NCBI GenBank assembly: GCA_963804045.1
Contig: CAWDOR010000033.1
Span: 149,868-213,867, forward strand
Length of the DNA stretch: 64,000 bases
DNA from: Rhodoblastus sp963804045
GTDB lineage: Bacteria; Pseudomonadota; Alphaproteobacteria; Rhizobiales; Beijerinckiaceae
Direction of reading: 5' to 3'
Below are positions 30,400-38,320 of the stretch, piece by piece. The position numbers were made by a program, and so were the translations under genes. Below the pieces are notes generated by a model that saw only the letters and a list, made by a program, of their open reading frames with translations, did not search any database and had not been told where the DNA came from. Numbering within the stretch: the first letter of the stretch is position 1; every line of letters begins with the position of its first letter.

Positions 30400-30612
30400 A
30401 TGAAAGAGAAAAATCGCCTGTCCGACCTGAAGGCTCTGTCGGACGATCAGCTCAACGACGAATTGCTCAAGCTGAAGAAGGAGCAGTTCAACCTGCGCTT
30501 CCAACGCGCCACCGGGCAGCTCGAAAACACCTCGCGGGTGCGCATCGTGCGCCGCGAAGTGGCCCGGGTGAAGACCATTGTCGCGCAGAAGCGCGACCAG
30601 GCCAAGAAGTAA
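30400..30612 (+). CDS. rpmC: 50S ribosomal protein L29
   Basis: L29 is a 70-residue two-helix protein at the tunnel exit next to L23. SDLKALSDDQLNDELLKLKKEQFNLRFQ is the family core. GGAGG lies seven bases before the ATG. Confidence 0.97.
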   Translation: MKEKNRLSDLKALSDDQLNDELLKLKKEQFNLRFQRATGQLENTSRVRIVRREVARVKTIVAQKRDQAKK

Positions 30613-30624
30613 GGTCCAGAAAAT

Positions 30625-30867
30625 ATGCCGAAGCGCATTCTCCAAGGCGTTGTCGTCAGCGACAAGCAGGAAAAGACCGTGGTGGTTAAGGTGGAGCGCC
30701 GCTTCACCCATCCGCTGCTGAAGAAGACCGTCCGCCGCACCAAGCATTATCATGCGCATGATGAGGCGGGCGCCCACAAGGTCGGAGACTTGGTGTCCAT
30801 CGAGGAAACCCGGCCGATTTCGAAGCTCAAGCGCTGGATCGTTCTGCCGAACGAAAACAAGGCTTGA
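30625..30867 (+). CDS. rpsQ: 30S ribosomal protein S17
   Basis: S17 has 80 residues and binds 16S rRNA at the 5' domain. MPKRILQGVVVSDKQEKTVVV and FTHPLLKKTVRRTKHYHAHD are typical. It ends the S10 block before a 165-base gap. Confidence 0.98.
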   Translation: MPKRILQGVVVSDKQEKTVVVKVERRFTHPLLKKTVRRTKHYHAHDEAGAHKVGDLVSIEETRPISKLKRWIVLPNENKA

Positions 30868-30934
30868 TTTTCGGATCAAAATGAACGAGGAAGCGCGCTC
30901 GCTTCTTTATTGAAACGATTCCGCGTGAGCGGAA

Positions 30935-30960
30935 ATACGGCTTTCGACCGAAAGCCGTAT
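30935..30960 (+). promoter_or_regulatory. perfect hairpin in the rpsQ-rplN gap
   Basis: ATACGGCTTTCG (30935-30946), a two-base centre and CGAAAGCCGTAT (30949-30960) form a 12-bp perfect palindrome. No U run follows. It lies at the S10-spc boundary, so it could be an RNA processing or regulatory site. Confidence 0.5.
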
Positions 30961-31032
30961 CAGGCGTAGTCCGGCTTGGAATGAACCTCGCCGGAAACCG
31001 ATCTGAGAGAAAGGCTCGTAGCCATGATTTAG

Positions 31033-31392
31033 ATGCAGACCGCCCTCGAAGTGGCCGATAACTCCGGCGCGCGTCGAGTGATGTGCATCAAGGTGCTTGG
31101 CGGCTCCAAGCGCAAGTATGCAGGCGTAGGCGATATTATTGTTGTGTCGGTGAAGGAAGCGATTCCGCGCGGCCGCGTCAAGAAGGGCGATGTCATGAAA
31201 GCCGTCGTCGTTCGTACGGCGAAGGACATCAAGCGTCCCGACGGCTCGACGATTCGCTTCGACACCAATGCGGCCGTTCTGATCAACAATCAGAAGGAGC
31301 CGGTGGGCACCCGTATCTTCGGACCGGTGCCGCGCGAGCTTCGCGCCAAGAACCATATGAAGATCATCTCGCTCGCTCCGGAGGTGTTGTAA
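31033..31392 (+). CDS. rplN: 50S ribosomal protein L14
   Basis: L14 binds 23S rRNA and the 30S interface. The recognised protein starts MIQMQTxLDVADNSG; here the sequence at 31024 reads ATG ATT TAG ATG, so the third codon is a stop and I start at the next ATG (31033), giving 119 residues. The rest (VMCIKVLGGSKRKYAGVGDI, AVLINNQKEPVGTRIFG) is intact. The expected ATT CAG would create GATTC, a GANTC site, so T for C may be a miscall and the true start 31024. The Shine-Dalgarno fits the upstream ATG better. Confidence 0.95.
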   Translation: MQTALEVADNSGARRVMCIKVLGGSKRKYAGVGDIIVVSVKEAIPRGRVKKGDVMKAVVVRTAKDIKRPDGSTIRFDTNAAVLINNQKEPVGTRIFGPVPRELRAKNHMKIISLAPEVL

Positions 31393-31706
31393 TGGCCGCC
31401 AAGATCAAGAAAGGCGACAAGGTCGTCGTGATCACCGGCCGCGACAAGGGCCGGAAGGGTGAAGTCACCCAGGTGTTTCCGAAAGAAGGCAAGGCCTTGG
31501 TGTCGGGCGTCAATCTGGTGAAGCGTCACCAGAAGCAGAGCCAGACCGCCGAGGGCGGCATCATCTCCAAGGAAGCGCCGATCCAATTGTCCAATATTGC
31601 GATCGCCGATCCCAAGGATGGCGCGCCGACCCGCGTCGGCTTCAAGATCGAAGGGGACCGCAAGGTTCGTTTCGCCAAGCGTTCCGGAGAATTGATCGAT
31701 GGCTGA
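31392..31706 (+). CDS. rplX: 50S ribosomal protein L24
   Basis: L24 has 104 residues and initiates 50S assembly. AKIKKGDKVVVITGRDKGRKGEV is the KOW motif. Its start overlaps the rplN stop by one base (TAATG), so the two are coupled. Confidence 0.97.
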   Translation: MAAKIKKGDKVVVITGRDKGRKGEVTQVFPKEGKALVSGVNLVKRHQKQSQTAEGGIISKEAPIQLSNIAIADPKDGAPTRVGFKIEGDRKVRFAKRSGELIDG

Positions 31707-32370
31707 GGCCAAGACCCCCAAGAAGGGCGGCGACAAGGCCGCCGAGAAGCCCGCCAAGGGCGCCGGCAAGCCCAAGGGCGCCGAGAGCGTCGCCGCCGCT
31801 GGCGCCGTCTCCTCCGCTCCGGAAGGCTATCAGGCCCGGTTGCGGAAGCACTACGAAGACGTGGTGCGTCCGAAGCTGATCGAAGAGTTCGGCTACAAGA
31901 ACGCCAATGAAGTTCCCGCGATCGAGAAGATCGTGCTGAACATGGGCGTGGGCGACGCCGTCAACGACACCAAGAAGGTGACGCTGGCCGCCGCCGATCT
32001 CGCGCTCATCGCGGGCCAACGGCCCGTGATCACGCGGGCCCGAAAGGCGATTTCGACCTTCAAGGTGCGCGAGAACATGCCGATCGGCGCCAAGGTGACC
32101 TTGCGCAAGACCCGCATGTACGAGTTCCTTGACCGCTTCATCACGGTCGCGCTGCCGCGCGTCCGGGATTTCCGCGGTCTGAATCCGAAATCGTTCGACG
32201 GCCGCGGCAATTACGCCATGGGCATCAAGGAACATCTGATTTTCCCGGAAATCGACTATGACAAGGTCGACACAGTCCTGGGCATGGATGTGATCGTGTG
32301 CACCACGGCCAAGACCGACGACGAGGCGCGCGCTCTGCTTCGCGCCTTCAACTTCCCGTTCCGGCAGTGA
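31699..32370 (+). CDS. rplE: 50S ribosomal protein L5 with N-terminal extension
   Basis: L5 binds 5S rRNA. The canonical part begins near residue 43 (YQARLRKHYEDVVRPKLIEEF) and ends RALLRAFNFPFRQ. Before it lies an unusual 40-residue Lys/Ala/Gly-rich stretch (AEAKTPKKGGDKAAEK and so on), giving 223 residues against about 180-185 normally. The gene overlaps rplX by eight bases, so the early ATG has its own coupling. The extension is probably disordered and basic. Confidence 0.97.
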   Translation: MAEAKTPKKGGDKAAEKPAKGAGKPKGAESVAAAGAVSSAPEGYQARLRKHYEDVVRPKLIEEFGYKNANEVPAIEKIVLNMGVGDAVNDTKKVTLAAADLALIAGQRPVITRARKAISTFKVRENMPIGAKVTLRKTRMYEFLDRFITVALPRVRDFRGLNPKSFDGRGNYAMGIKEHLIFPEIDYDKVDTVLGMDVIVCTTAKTDDEARALLRAFNFPFRQ

Positions 32371-32405
32371 GCTGAAGGCTCAAACGCGGAAACCAGAGGT
32401 CCATC

Positions 32406-32711
32406 ATGGCAAAGAAAAGTGCTATTGAGAACAATAAGAAGCGCGCCAACCTGGCGGCCGTCAAGGCGGCCAAGCGGTCCCGGCTCCGCGCGATCTCCAA
32501 GGATCGCGCGCTGACCGTGGAAGAGCGCTTCGAAGCTGTGCTGAAGCTGGCGGAAATGCCGCGCAACAGCTGCGTCAATCGCGTGCGCAACCGCTGCGAA
32601 GTGACGGGCCGTCCGCGCGCCTATAACCGCAAGCTGAAAATGTCGCGTATCGCTCTCCGCGAACTGGGCTCCAAGGGTCTGATCCCTGGCCTGGTCAAGT
32701 CGAGCTGGTAA
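32406..32711 (+). CDS. rpsN: 30S ribosomal protein S14
   Basis: S14 is the 101-residue long form without zinc cysteines. MAKKSAIENNKKRANL opens it, and CEVTGRPRAYNRKLKMSRI is the C-terminal block. It lies between rplE and rpsH. Confidence 0.98.
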   Translation: MAKKSAIENNKKRANLAAVKAAKRSRLRAISKDRALTVEERFEAVLKLAEMPRNSCVNRVRNRCEVTGRPRAYNRKLKMSRIALRELGSKGLIPGLVKSSW

Positions 32712-32721
32712 GGAGACCGTC

Positions 32722-33120
32722 ATGGCGATCAACGATCCTGTGGGCGATCTGCTCACCCGCATCCGCAATGCGCAGATGCGCCGCAAGTCCTCGGTGTCCA
32801 CCCCGGGTTCGCGCTTGCGCGCTCACGTCCTCGATGTGCTCAAGGACGAAGGCTATATTCGTGGCTATAGCGTCACCGAATTTGGCAACGGCCGCACCGA
32901 TTTCGAAATCGAACTGAAATATTTCGACGGCCAGCCGGTCATCAAGGAAATTACCCGCGTGTCCAAGCCGGGCCGCCGGGTTTACGCCGCCGTCGACGCG
33001 CTGCCGCGCGTCGCCAATGGCTTGGGTATCGCTATTATTTCGACCCCGAAGGGCGTTCTCGCGGATCATGCCGCGCGCGACGCCAATGTCGGCGGCGAAG
33101 TTCTCGCGACCGTGTTCTGA
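32722..33120 (+). CDS. rpsH: 30S ribosomal protein S8
   Basis: S8 has 132 residues, is an assembly protein and represses the spc operon in enterics by binding near rplE. DPVGDLLTRIRNAQMRRKSSV and the C-terminal NVGGEVLATVF are present. Confidence 0.98.
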   Translation: MAINDPVGDLLTRIRNAQMRRKSSVSTPGSRLRAHVLDVLKDEGYIRGYSVTEFGNGRTDFEIELKYFDGQPVIKEITRVSKPGRRVYAAVDALPRVANGLGIAIISTPKGVLADHAARDANVGGEVLATVF

Positions 33121-33137
33121 GCCGAGAGGAGAGAAAA

Positions 33138-33671
33138 ATGTCTCGTATCGGTAAGAAGCCCGTTCCCGTTCCGGCCGGCGTCACCGCCAAGGTCGAAGGC
33201 CAGAAGGTCACCGTCAAGGGCGCGAAGGGCGAATTGTCCTTCACCGTCCATGACGATGTCGATGTGGCCTTCAACGACAACGCGATCAAGGTCGATCCGC
33301 GTTTCGAAACCAAGCGCGCCCGCGCGCTGTGGGGCACGTCCCGCGCCCGGATCAATAATCTGGTGGTCGGCGTCACCCAGGGCTTCGAGAAGAAGCTGGA
33401 AATCACCGGCGTTGGCTACAAGGCCGCGGTCGCCGGCAAGAATTTGCAGCTGTCGCTCGGCTACAGCCACGACATCAATTATCCGATTCCGGCTGGCGTC
33501 ACCATCGTCTGCCCGAAACCCACCGAAATCACCATCACCGGCATCGACAAGCAGCAGATCGGCCAGATCGCCGCCGAGATCCGCGACTATCGCGGTCCCG
33601 AGCCCTACAAGGGCAAGGGCGTCAAATATGCCGGCGAATTCATCTTCCGCAAGGAAGGCAAGAAGAAGTAA
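33138..33671 (+). CDS. rplF: 50S ribosomal protein L6
   Basis: L6 has 177 residues in two related domains near the sarcin-ricin loop. MSRIGKKPVPVPAGVTAKV and EPYKGKGVKYAGEFIFRKEGKKK are typical ends. GAGAGGAG precedes the ATG. Confidence 0.98.
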   Translation: MSRIGKKPVPVPAGVTAKVEGQKVTVKGAKGELSFTVHDDVDVAFNDNAIKVDPRFETKRARALWGTSRARINNLVVGVTQGFEKKLEITGVGYKAAVAGKNLQLSLGYSHDINYPIPAGVTIVCPKPTEITITGIDKQQIGQIAAEIRDYRGPEPYKGKGVKYAGEFIFRKEGKKK

Positions 33672-33683
33672 GGATAGCGCGTC

Positions 33684-34040
33684 ATGGCCATTTCCTCCAT
33701 TGATCGCCGTAAGGCGCGCGTTCGTCGCACTCTTCGCGCCCGCGCTTACGGCAAACCCCGCCTGTCGGTGTTCCGCTCGTCGAAGCAGATCTATGCCCAG
33801 ATCATCGACGATACGAATGGCGTCACGGTGGTCGCCGCCTCCTCGCTGGAAAAAGACCAGCGTGAGGCCCTCAAGACCGGCGCCGACATCGAGGCCGCCA
33901 AGGCGATCGGCAAGCTGATCGCGGAACGCGCCCTGGCCGCCGGCGTCGCCGCGGTCGTCTTCGATCGCGGCTCCTACGCCTATCACGGCCGCGTCAAGGC
34001 TCTGGCCGAAGGCGCCCGCGAAGGCGGTCTGCAATTCTGA
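33684..34040 (+). CDS. rplR: 50S ribosomal protein L18
   Basis: L18 has 118 residues and carries 5S rRNA with L5. RRKARVRRTLRARAYGKPRLSV and FDRGSYAYHGRVKALAEGAREG are conserved. A 156-base gap with hairpins follows before rpsE. Confidence 0.98.
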   Translation: MAISSIDRRKARVRRTLRARAYGKPRLSVFRSSKQIYAQIIDDTNGVTVVAASSLEKDQREALKTGADIEAAKAIGKLIAERALAAGVAAVVFDRGSYAYHGRVKALAEGAREGGLQF

Positions 34041-34196
34041 TCGGCGGGAAACCGCCGGTCCTGAAGAAATTCAAAAATCGTCCCGGATCGCGCCCTGCGC
34101 GCTCCGGGATTGAGTTTTGAGCAAGGCCCCGTTATACGGGGCGACCCAGCGAGCGGGGGCCGAACGGGGCCTTCCGCGCAAGTGACGGAAAAACAA
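34041..34196 (+). promoter_or_regulatory. structured gap between rplR and rpsE
   Basis: This gap is unusually long for the spc operon. It holds TCCCGGA/TCCGGGA arms around a GC-rich loop (near 34080-34108) and GCCCCGT/ACGGGGC around TAT (near 34126-34142). No U run follows, so termination is not expected. It may be an RNA processing site or a leader controlling rpsE. Confidence 0.4.
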
Positions 34197-34769
34197 ATGG
34201 CTCGTGAACATGAAGGCGGTCGCGGTCGCGATCGCAAGGATGAAGAGCGCGACAGCGAATTCGTGGACCGCCTGGTCCACATCAACCGCGTCGCCAAGGT
34301 TGTGAAGGGCGGCCGCCGCTTCGGCTTCGCCGCGCTTGTGGTCGTCGGCGACCAGAAGGGCCGCGTCGGCTTCGGCCACGGCAAGGCCCGCGAAGTGCCG
34401 GAAGCCATCCGCAAGGCGACCGAATCCGCCAAGCGCGGTCTGATCCGCGTGCCGCTGCGCGAAGGCCGCACCCTGCATCATGACGTCAACGGCCGCCATG
34501 GCGCGGGCCGCGTCGTGTTGCGCGCCGCGCCCGCCGGCACCGGCATCATCGCCGGCGGTCCGATGCGCGCCGTGTTCGAATCGCTCGGCGTCCATGACGT
34601 CGTGGCGAAGTCGCAGGGCTCGTCGAACCCCTACAACATGATCCGCGCCACGTTTGACGCGCTGAAGGCCGAGGATTCGCCTCGCGCCGTCGCCGCCCGC
34701 CGTGGTTTGAAGGTCTCCGTGCTGCAGTCGCGTCGCCCCGGCGGCGACGACGGCGTGGCTGAAGGCTGA
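34197..34769 (+). CDS. rpsE: 30S ribosomal protein S5
   Basis: S5 has 190 residues and takes part in mRNA entry and decoding fidelity. After an Arg/Asp/Glu-rich N-terminus, FVDRLVHINRVAKVVKGGRRF, KATESAKRGLI and GSSNPYNMIRATFDAL match the family. The start is the ATG at 34197. Confidence 0.98.
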   Translation: MAREHEGGRGRDRKDEERDSEFVDRLVHINRVAKVVKGGRRFGFAALVVVGDQKGRVGFGHGKAREVPEAIRKATESAKRGLIRVPLREGRTLHHDVNGRHGAGRVVLRAAPAGTGIIAGGPMRAVFESLGVHDVVAKSQGSSNPYNMIRATFDALKAEDSPRAVAARRGLKVSVLQSRRPGGDDGVAEG

Positions 34770-34780
34770 GGGAGGACAAG

Positions 34781-34966
34781 ATGACGGAGAAGACTGTCAC
34801 GGTCGTCCAGACCAAGAGCCCGATCGGCCGTCCGGCGGATCAGCGCCAGACCCTCGTCGGGTTGAAGCTTAACAAGATCGGCCGCAAGGCGGTGTTGAAA
34901 GACACCCCCGCCATTCGCGGGCAGATCGCCAAAGTCGCGCATCTCGTGCGCGTCGAAGAAGCCTGA
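34781..34966 (+). CDS. rpmD: 50S ribosomal protein L30
   Basis: L30 has 61 residues. VTVVQTKSPIGRPADQRQTLVGLKLNKIGR is the whole conserved core. GGGAGGA precedes the start, 11 bases after rpsE. Confidence 0.97.
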   Translation: MTEKTVTVVQTKSPIGRPADQRQTLVGLKLNKIGRKAVLKDTPAIRGQIAKVAHLVRVEEA

Positions 34967-34980
34967 GGGGGAGACCGGTC

Positions 34981-35454
34981 ATGGTGAAACTCAACGGTAT
35001 CTCCGACAATCCCGGCGCTTCCAAGGAGCGCATGCGCGTCGGACGCGGCATCGGCTCCGGCAAGGGCAAGACCGGCGGGCGCGGCGTCAAGGGCCAAAAG
35101 GCCCGCACCGGCGTCGCCATCAAGGGTTTTGAAGGCGGCCAGATGCCCTTGCATCGCCGTCTGCCCAAGCGCGGCTTCTGGAACCCCTTCTCGGTGAACT
35201 ATAACGAGGTCAATCTCGGTCGTGTTCAGCAGGCGGTGGAAGCCGGCAAGCTCGACGCCGCCGCTCCGGTGACCCTGGAGGCGCTGGTCGCCGCCGGCGT
35301 CATCTCCAAGGTTCGCGACGGCGTCAAGATCCTGGGCAATGGCGAGCTCAAGGCCAAGCTGGCCTTCGAAGTCGCCGCCGCCTCCAAATCGGCCGTGGCG
35401 GCCATCGAAAAGGCCGGCGGCTCGGTGAAGCTGCTGGTTGCCGCCGAAGCGTGA
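34981..35454 (+). CDS. rplO: 50S ribosomal protein L15
   Basis: L15 has 157 residues and is a late assembly protein. The Gly/Lys-rich N-terminus (RVGRGIGSGKGKTGGRGVKGQKAR) and GFEGGQMPLHRRLPKRGF are diagnostic. A terminator-like hairpin follows before secY. Confidence 0.98.
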   Translation: MVKLNGISDNPGASKERMRVGRGIGSGKGKTGGRGVKGQKARTGVAIKGFEGGQMPLHRRLPKRGFWNPFSVNYNEVNLGRVQQAVEAGKLDAAAPVTLEALVAAGVISKVRDGVKILGNGELKAKLAFEVAAASKSAVAAIEKAGGSVKLLVAAEA

Positions 35455-35511
35455 TTTTTCCTGGCGAAAGCGCGAAAAGCGCGTGATTTTGCCGGAATGA
35501 ACCATTAACTA

Positions 35512-35546
35512 CGGGGCGGGACTTTTTAAGTCGCCGCCCCGTTTTT
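35512..35546 (+). terminator. intrinsic terminator between rplO and secY
   Basis: CGGGGCG pairs with CGCCCCG, and inside them GACTT pairs with AAGTC, forming a long stem (35512-35541) followed directly by TTTTT. This is a textbook terminator inside the normally continuous spc operon, so it separates or attenuates secY-adk. Confidence 0.75.
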
Positions 35547-35596
35547 CATCTTACATCGTGACATGCGCCTTGCCGCGCATTCTGGAGCGTCCCCAA

Positions 35597-36931
35597 ATGG
35601 CTTCGGCAGCGGAACAGCTTGCGGCTAACATCAATTTCGCCTCTTTCTCCAAGGCGGAAGAGCTGAAAAAACGGATATGGTTCACCCTGGGCGCGCTGAT
35701 CGTCTATCGCCTGGGCACCTATATCCCTCTGCCGGGCATCGACCCCGCGGCCTTCGCCGCCAATTTCCACGGCAAGCAGCAGGGCGTGCTGGAGCTGTTC
35801 AACATGTTCGCCGGCGGCGCCGTGCAGCGCATGGCGATCTTCGCCCTGAACATCATGCCCTATATTTCCGCCTCGATCATCGTCCAGCTGATGAGCTCGG
35901 TGATTCCCCAGCTCGAACAGCTGAAGAAAGAGGGCGAGCAGGGCCGCAAGGTCATGAATCAATACACCCGCTATCTCACCGTCGGCCTCGCCGCCTTCCA
36001 GGCCTATGGCATAGCGGTCGGACTCGAGGGCCAGTCCAATGTCGTCACCGACCCCGGCTGGTTCTTCCGCCTGTCCACGGTGATCACGCTGATGGGCGGC
36101 ACGCTGTTCCTGATGTGGCTGGGCGAGCAGATTACCTCGCGCGGCATTGGCAACGGCTCCTCGCTGATCATTTTCGCCGGCATTGTCGCCGCCTTTCCCT
36201 CAGCCATCGCCAACACGCTGGAGCTGTCGCGCCAAGGCGCGATCTCGCCGCTGGTGCTGCTCGGCCTGATCCTGATGTCATTTGGCGTCATCGCCTTCAT
36301 CGTCTTCATGGAGCGCGCCCAGCGCCGGCTGCTGATCACCTATCCGAAGCGCCAGCAGGGCAATCGCGTCTATGAGGGCCAGACCAGCTTCCTGCCGCTG
36401 AAGTTGAACACCTCCGGCGTGATTCCGCCGATCTTCGCCTCGTCGCTGCTGCTGCTGCCGACGACCATCGCCAATTTCTCGGCGAACGGCGGGGCAGGGG
36501 GCGCGCTCGGCCTGCTGACCACCTATCTCGGCCACGGACGCCCGCTCTACATCCTGTTCTATGTCGCGTTGATCGTGTTCTTCGCCTTCTTCTACACGGC
36601 GATCGTCTTCGACCCGGCCGAGACCGCCGACAATCTGAAAAAGCATGGCGGTTTCATTCCCGGCATTCGCCCCGGCGAGCGCACGGCGAATCACATCGAC
36701 CATGTGCTGACCCGAATCACGGTTCTGGGCGCCGGCTATCTGGCGATCATCTGTCTCCTACCCGAAATGCTCATTTCGCAATTCAATTTGCCGTTCTATT
36801 TCGGAGGCACGTCTCTCTTGATCGTGGTCAGCGTGACCATGGACACGGTGGCGCAGATCCACGGCCATCTCCAGGCTCAGCAATATGAGGGCCTGGTGAA
36901 AAAAGCCAAACTTCGGGGGAGAAAGAAATGA
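35597..36931 (+). CDS. secY: protein translocase subunit SecY
   Basis: SecY has 444 residues and ten transmembrane helices and is the channel of the Sec translocon. MASAAEQLAANINFASFSKAEELKKRIWFT starts the protein; the plug/helix-2 region (NMFAGGAVQRMAIFALNIMPYISASI) and the cytosolic loop TYPKRQQGNRVYEGQ are conserved. It overlaps adk by four bases. secE is not seen in this window. Confidence 0.98.
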   Translation: MASAAEQLAANINFASFSKAEELKKRIWFTLGALIVYRLGTYIPLPGIDPAAFAANFHGKQQGVLELFNMFAGGAVQRMAIFALNIMPYISASIIVQLMSSVIPQLEQLKKEGEQGRKVMNQYTRYLTVGLAAFQAYGIAVGLEGQSNVVTDPGWFFRLSTVITLMGGTLFLMWLGEQITSRGIGNGSSLIIFAGIVAAFPSAIANTLELSRQGAISPLVLLGLILMSFGVIAFIVFMERAQRRLLITYPKRQQGNRVYEGQTSFLPLKLNTSGVIPPIFASSLLLLPTTIANFSANGGAGGALGLLTTYLGHGRPLYILFYVALIVFFAFFYTAIVFDPAETADNLKKHGGFIPGIRPGERTANHIDHVLTRITVLGAGYLAIICLLPEMLISQFNLPFYFGGTSLLIVVSVTMDTVAQIHGHLQAQQYEGLVKKAKLRGRKK

Positions 36932-37506
36932 GGCTGATTCTGCTCGGACCGCCAGGGGCCGGCAAAGGCACCCAGTCGGCGCGCCTGGAACAGAAATACG
37001 GCATTCCGCAGCTCTCGACCGGCGACATGCTGCGCGCGGCGGTCAAGGCGGGCACGCCTGTCGGCTTGCAGGCCAAGGCGGTGATGGAATCGGGCGGCCT
37101 CGTTTCCGACGAAATCGTCATTGGCATCATCTCCGACCGGATCGAAGAGGCCGACTGCGCGAAGGGGTTCATCCTCGACGGTTTTCCGCGCACGGTGGCG
37201 CAGGCCAAGGCTCTGGACGCGTTGTTGCGGCAGAAGCACAAGGAACTCGACGCGGTGATCGAGCTGCTGGTCGACGACGGCATCCTGCTGTCGCGCATCG
37301 AGAATCGCGCCAAGGAAACCGTGGCTGCCGGCGGCGCCGTGCGCGCCGACGACAATCCGGAAAGCTTCAAGAAACGCCTCGCGCAATATCACGAGCAGAC
37401 CGCGCCGGTGTCCGACTATTACAAATCGGTCGGCGAGCTGCGCACCGTGGACGGCATGGCGCCGATCGACGAGGTGACCCGTCAGCTCGACGCGATTCTG
37501 GGCTGA
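36928..37506 (+). CDS. adk: adenylate kinase
   Basis: A 192-residue adenylate kinase (ATP + AMP to 2 ADP). P-loop GPPGAGKGTQSARLE, AMP-binding STGDMLRAAVKAG and DGFPRTVAQAKAL are present. The lid is the short form without zinc cysteines. Its start lies in the ATGA overlap with secY. Confidence 0.98.
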   Translation: MRLILLGPPGAGKGTQSARLEQKYGIPQLSTGDMLRAAVKAGTPVGLQAKAVMESGGLVSDEIVIGIISDRIEEADCAKGFILDGFPRTVAQAKALDALLRQKHKELDAVIELLVDDGILLSRIENRAKETVAAGGAVRADDNPESFKKRLAQYHEQTAPVSDYYKSVGELRTVDGMAPIDEVTRQLDAILG

Positions 37507-37522
37507 ATATTCGCCCCGCCTG

Positions 37523-37549
37523 TTGACAGTCGGGCGAAAGCTTTATAAG
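37523..37549 (+). promoter_or_regulatory. candidate promoter for rpsM-rpsK-rpoA-rplQ
   Basis: A consensus TTGACA (37523-37528) is followed after 15 bases by TATAAG (37544-37549). The spacing is short but both boxes are strong. It lies 17 bases after the adk stop and just before a terminator. Confidence 0.55.
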
Positions 37550-37562
37550 CGAAACCCTCTTA

Positions 37563-37603
37563 CAACGGCGCTCCCGCTGTCAAAGGCAGGAGCGTTGTTT
37601 TTT
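37563..37603 (+). terminator. intrinsic terminator or attenuator upstream of rpsM
   Basis: CGCTCC (37569-37574) pairs with GGAGCG (37589-37594), extended by weaker pairs, and TTGTTTTTT follows. It would end secY-adk transcripts and also lies at the very start of any RNA from the promoter at 37523. Confidence 0.7.
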
Positions 37604-37662
37604 GTATCCCCTGAAACGGGGACTCGCATGGGCCGGCCTCCACCGGACGCGGGACATAATCG

Positions 37663-37701
37663 GGGCGTAAAAGCCCTCTCAACAAAAGGGCGTTTACGCC
37701 C
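37663..37701 (+). promoter_or_regulatory. long leader hairpin just before rpsM
   Basis: GGGCGTAAA (37663-37671) pairs with TTTACGCCC (37693-37701), and inside them GCCCT (37673-37677) pairs with AGGGC (37687-37691) with one mismatch between stems. It ends 21 bases before the rpsM ATG. A role in autoregulation of this operon is inference; the S4 repressor of enterics is not encoded here. Confidence 0.55.
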
Positions 37702-37722
37702 GTTCCACATGGAGTGTGAAAA

Positions 37723-38091
37723 ATGGCTCGTATAGCCGGCGTCAATATTCCGACCAACAAGCGCGTCGTCATCGCGCTGCAATATATTCACGGCATCGGC
37801 CCGAAAAAGGCCGAGGAAATCTGCGAAAAGGTGGGGCTCACCGCCGAACGCCGCGTGAACCAGCTTTCGGACGCCGAAGTGCTGCAGATCCGCGAAACCA
37901 TCGACCGCGACTATATGGTCGAAGGCGACCTGCGCCGTGAAGTGGCGATGAACATCAAGCGCCTCATGGATCTGGGCTGCTATCGCGGGTTGCGTCACCG
38001 CCGCCAGCTTCCGGTTCGCGGCCAGCGCACCCACACCAACGCCCGCACCCGCAAGGGCAAGGCCAAGCCGATCGCCGGCAAAAAGAAGTAA
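37723..38091 (+). CDS. rpsM: 30S ribosomal protein S13
   Basis: S13 has 122 residues and contacts the P-site tRNA and the B1 bridge. ARIAGVNIPTNKRVVIALQYI and the basic tail GQRTHTNARTRKGKAKPI are typical. It is the first gene of the alpha operon. Confidence 0.98.
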   Translation: MARIAGVNIPTNKRVVIALQYIHGIGPKKAEEICEKVGLTAERRVNQLSDAEVLQIRETIDRDYMVEGDLRREVAMNIKRLMDLGCYRGLRHRRQLPVRGQRTHTNARTRKGKAKPIAGKKK

Positions 38092-38101
38092 AAATCCGGC
38101 C

Positions 38102-38219
38102 CAAATGGGTGGGGCCGGGCTGCAAACGGCGTTTTCCTGCGCTCCGATGCTCACGTACTGATGTACGTTCCGCTTCGGTGCTCGGAAAACACCATTTTCG
38201 CCGCAGCCCGACCCATTTG
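38102..38219. repeat. 118-base imperfect palindrome between rpsM and rpsK
   Basis: CAAATGGGT (38102-38110) matches ACCCATTTG (38211-38219), CGGGCTGC matches GCAGCCCG, TTTTCC matches GGAAAA, and the centre is GTAC-TGAT-GTAC. The middle resembles a repeat family frequent in Rhizobiales genomes (CTCACGTAC...GTACGTTCCG). It fills most of the 229-base gap inside the alpha operon. Confidence 0.75.
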
Positions 38220-38320
38220 AACTCGGATTTTGCGTTTGCGTCCTAGGGGCGCGAAATCATAGGGCGAGAGCCCGACAACCCGAGCGCCTGGCATTACGGG
38301 CGCGTCAGAAGGAAGTAAAA

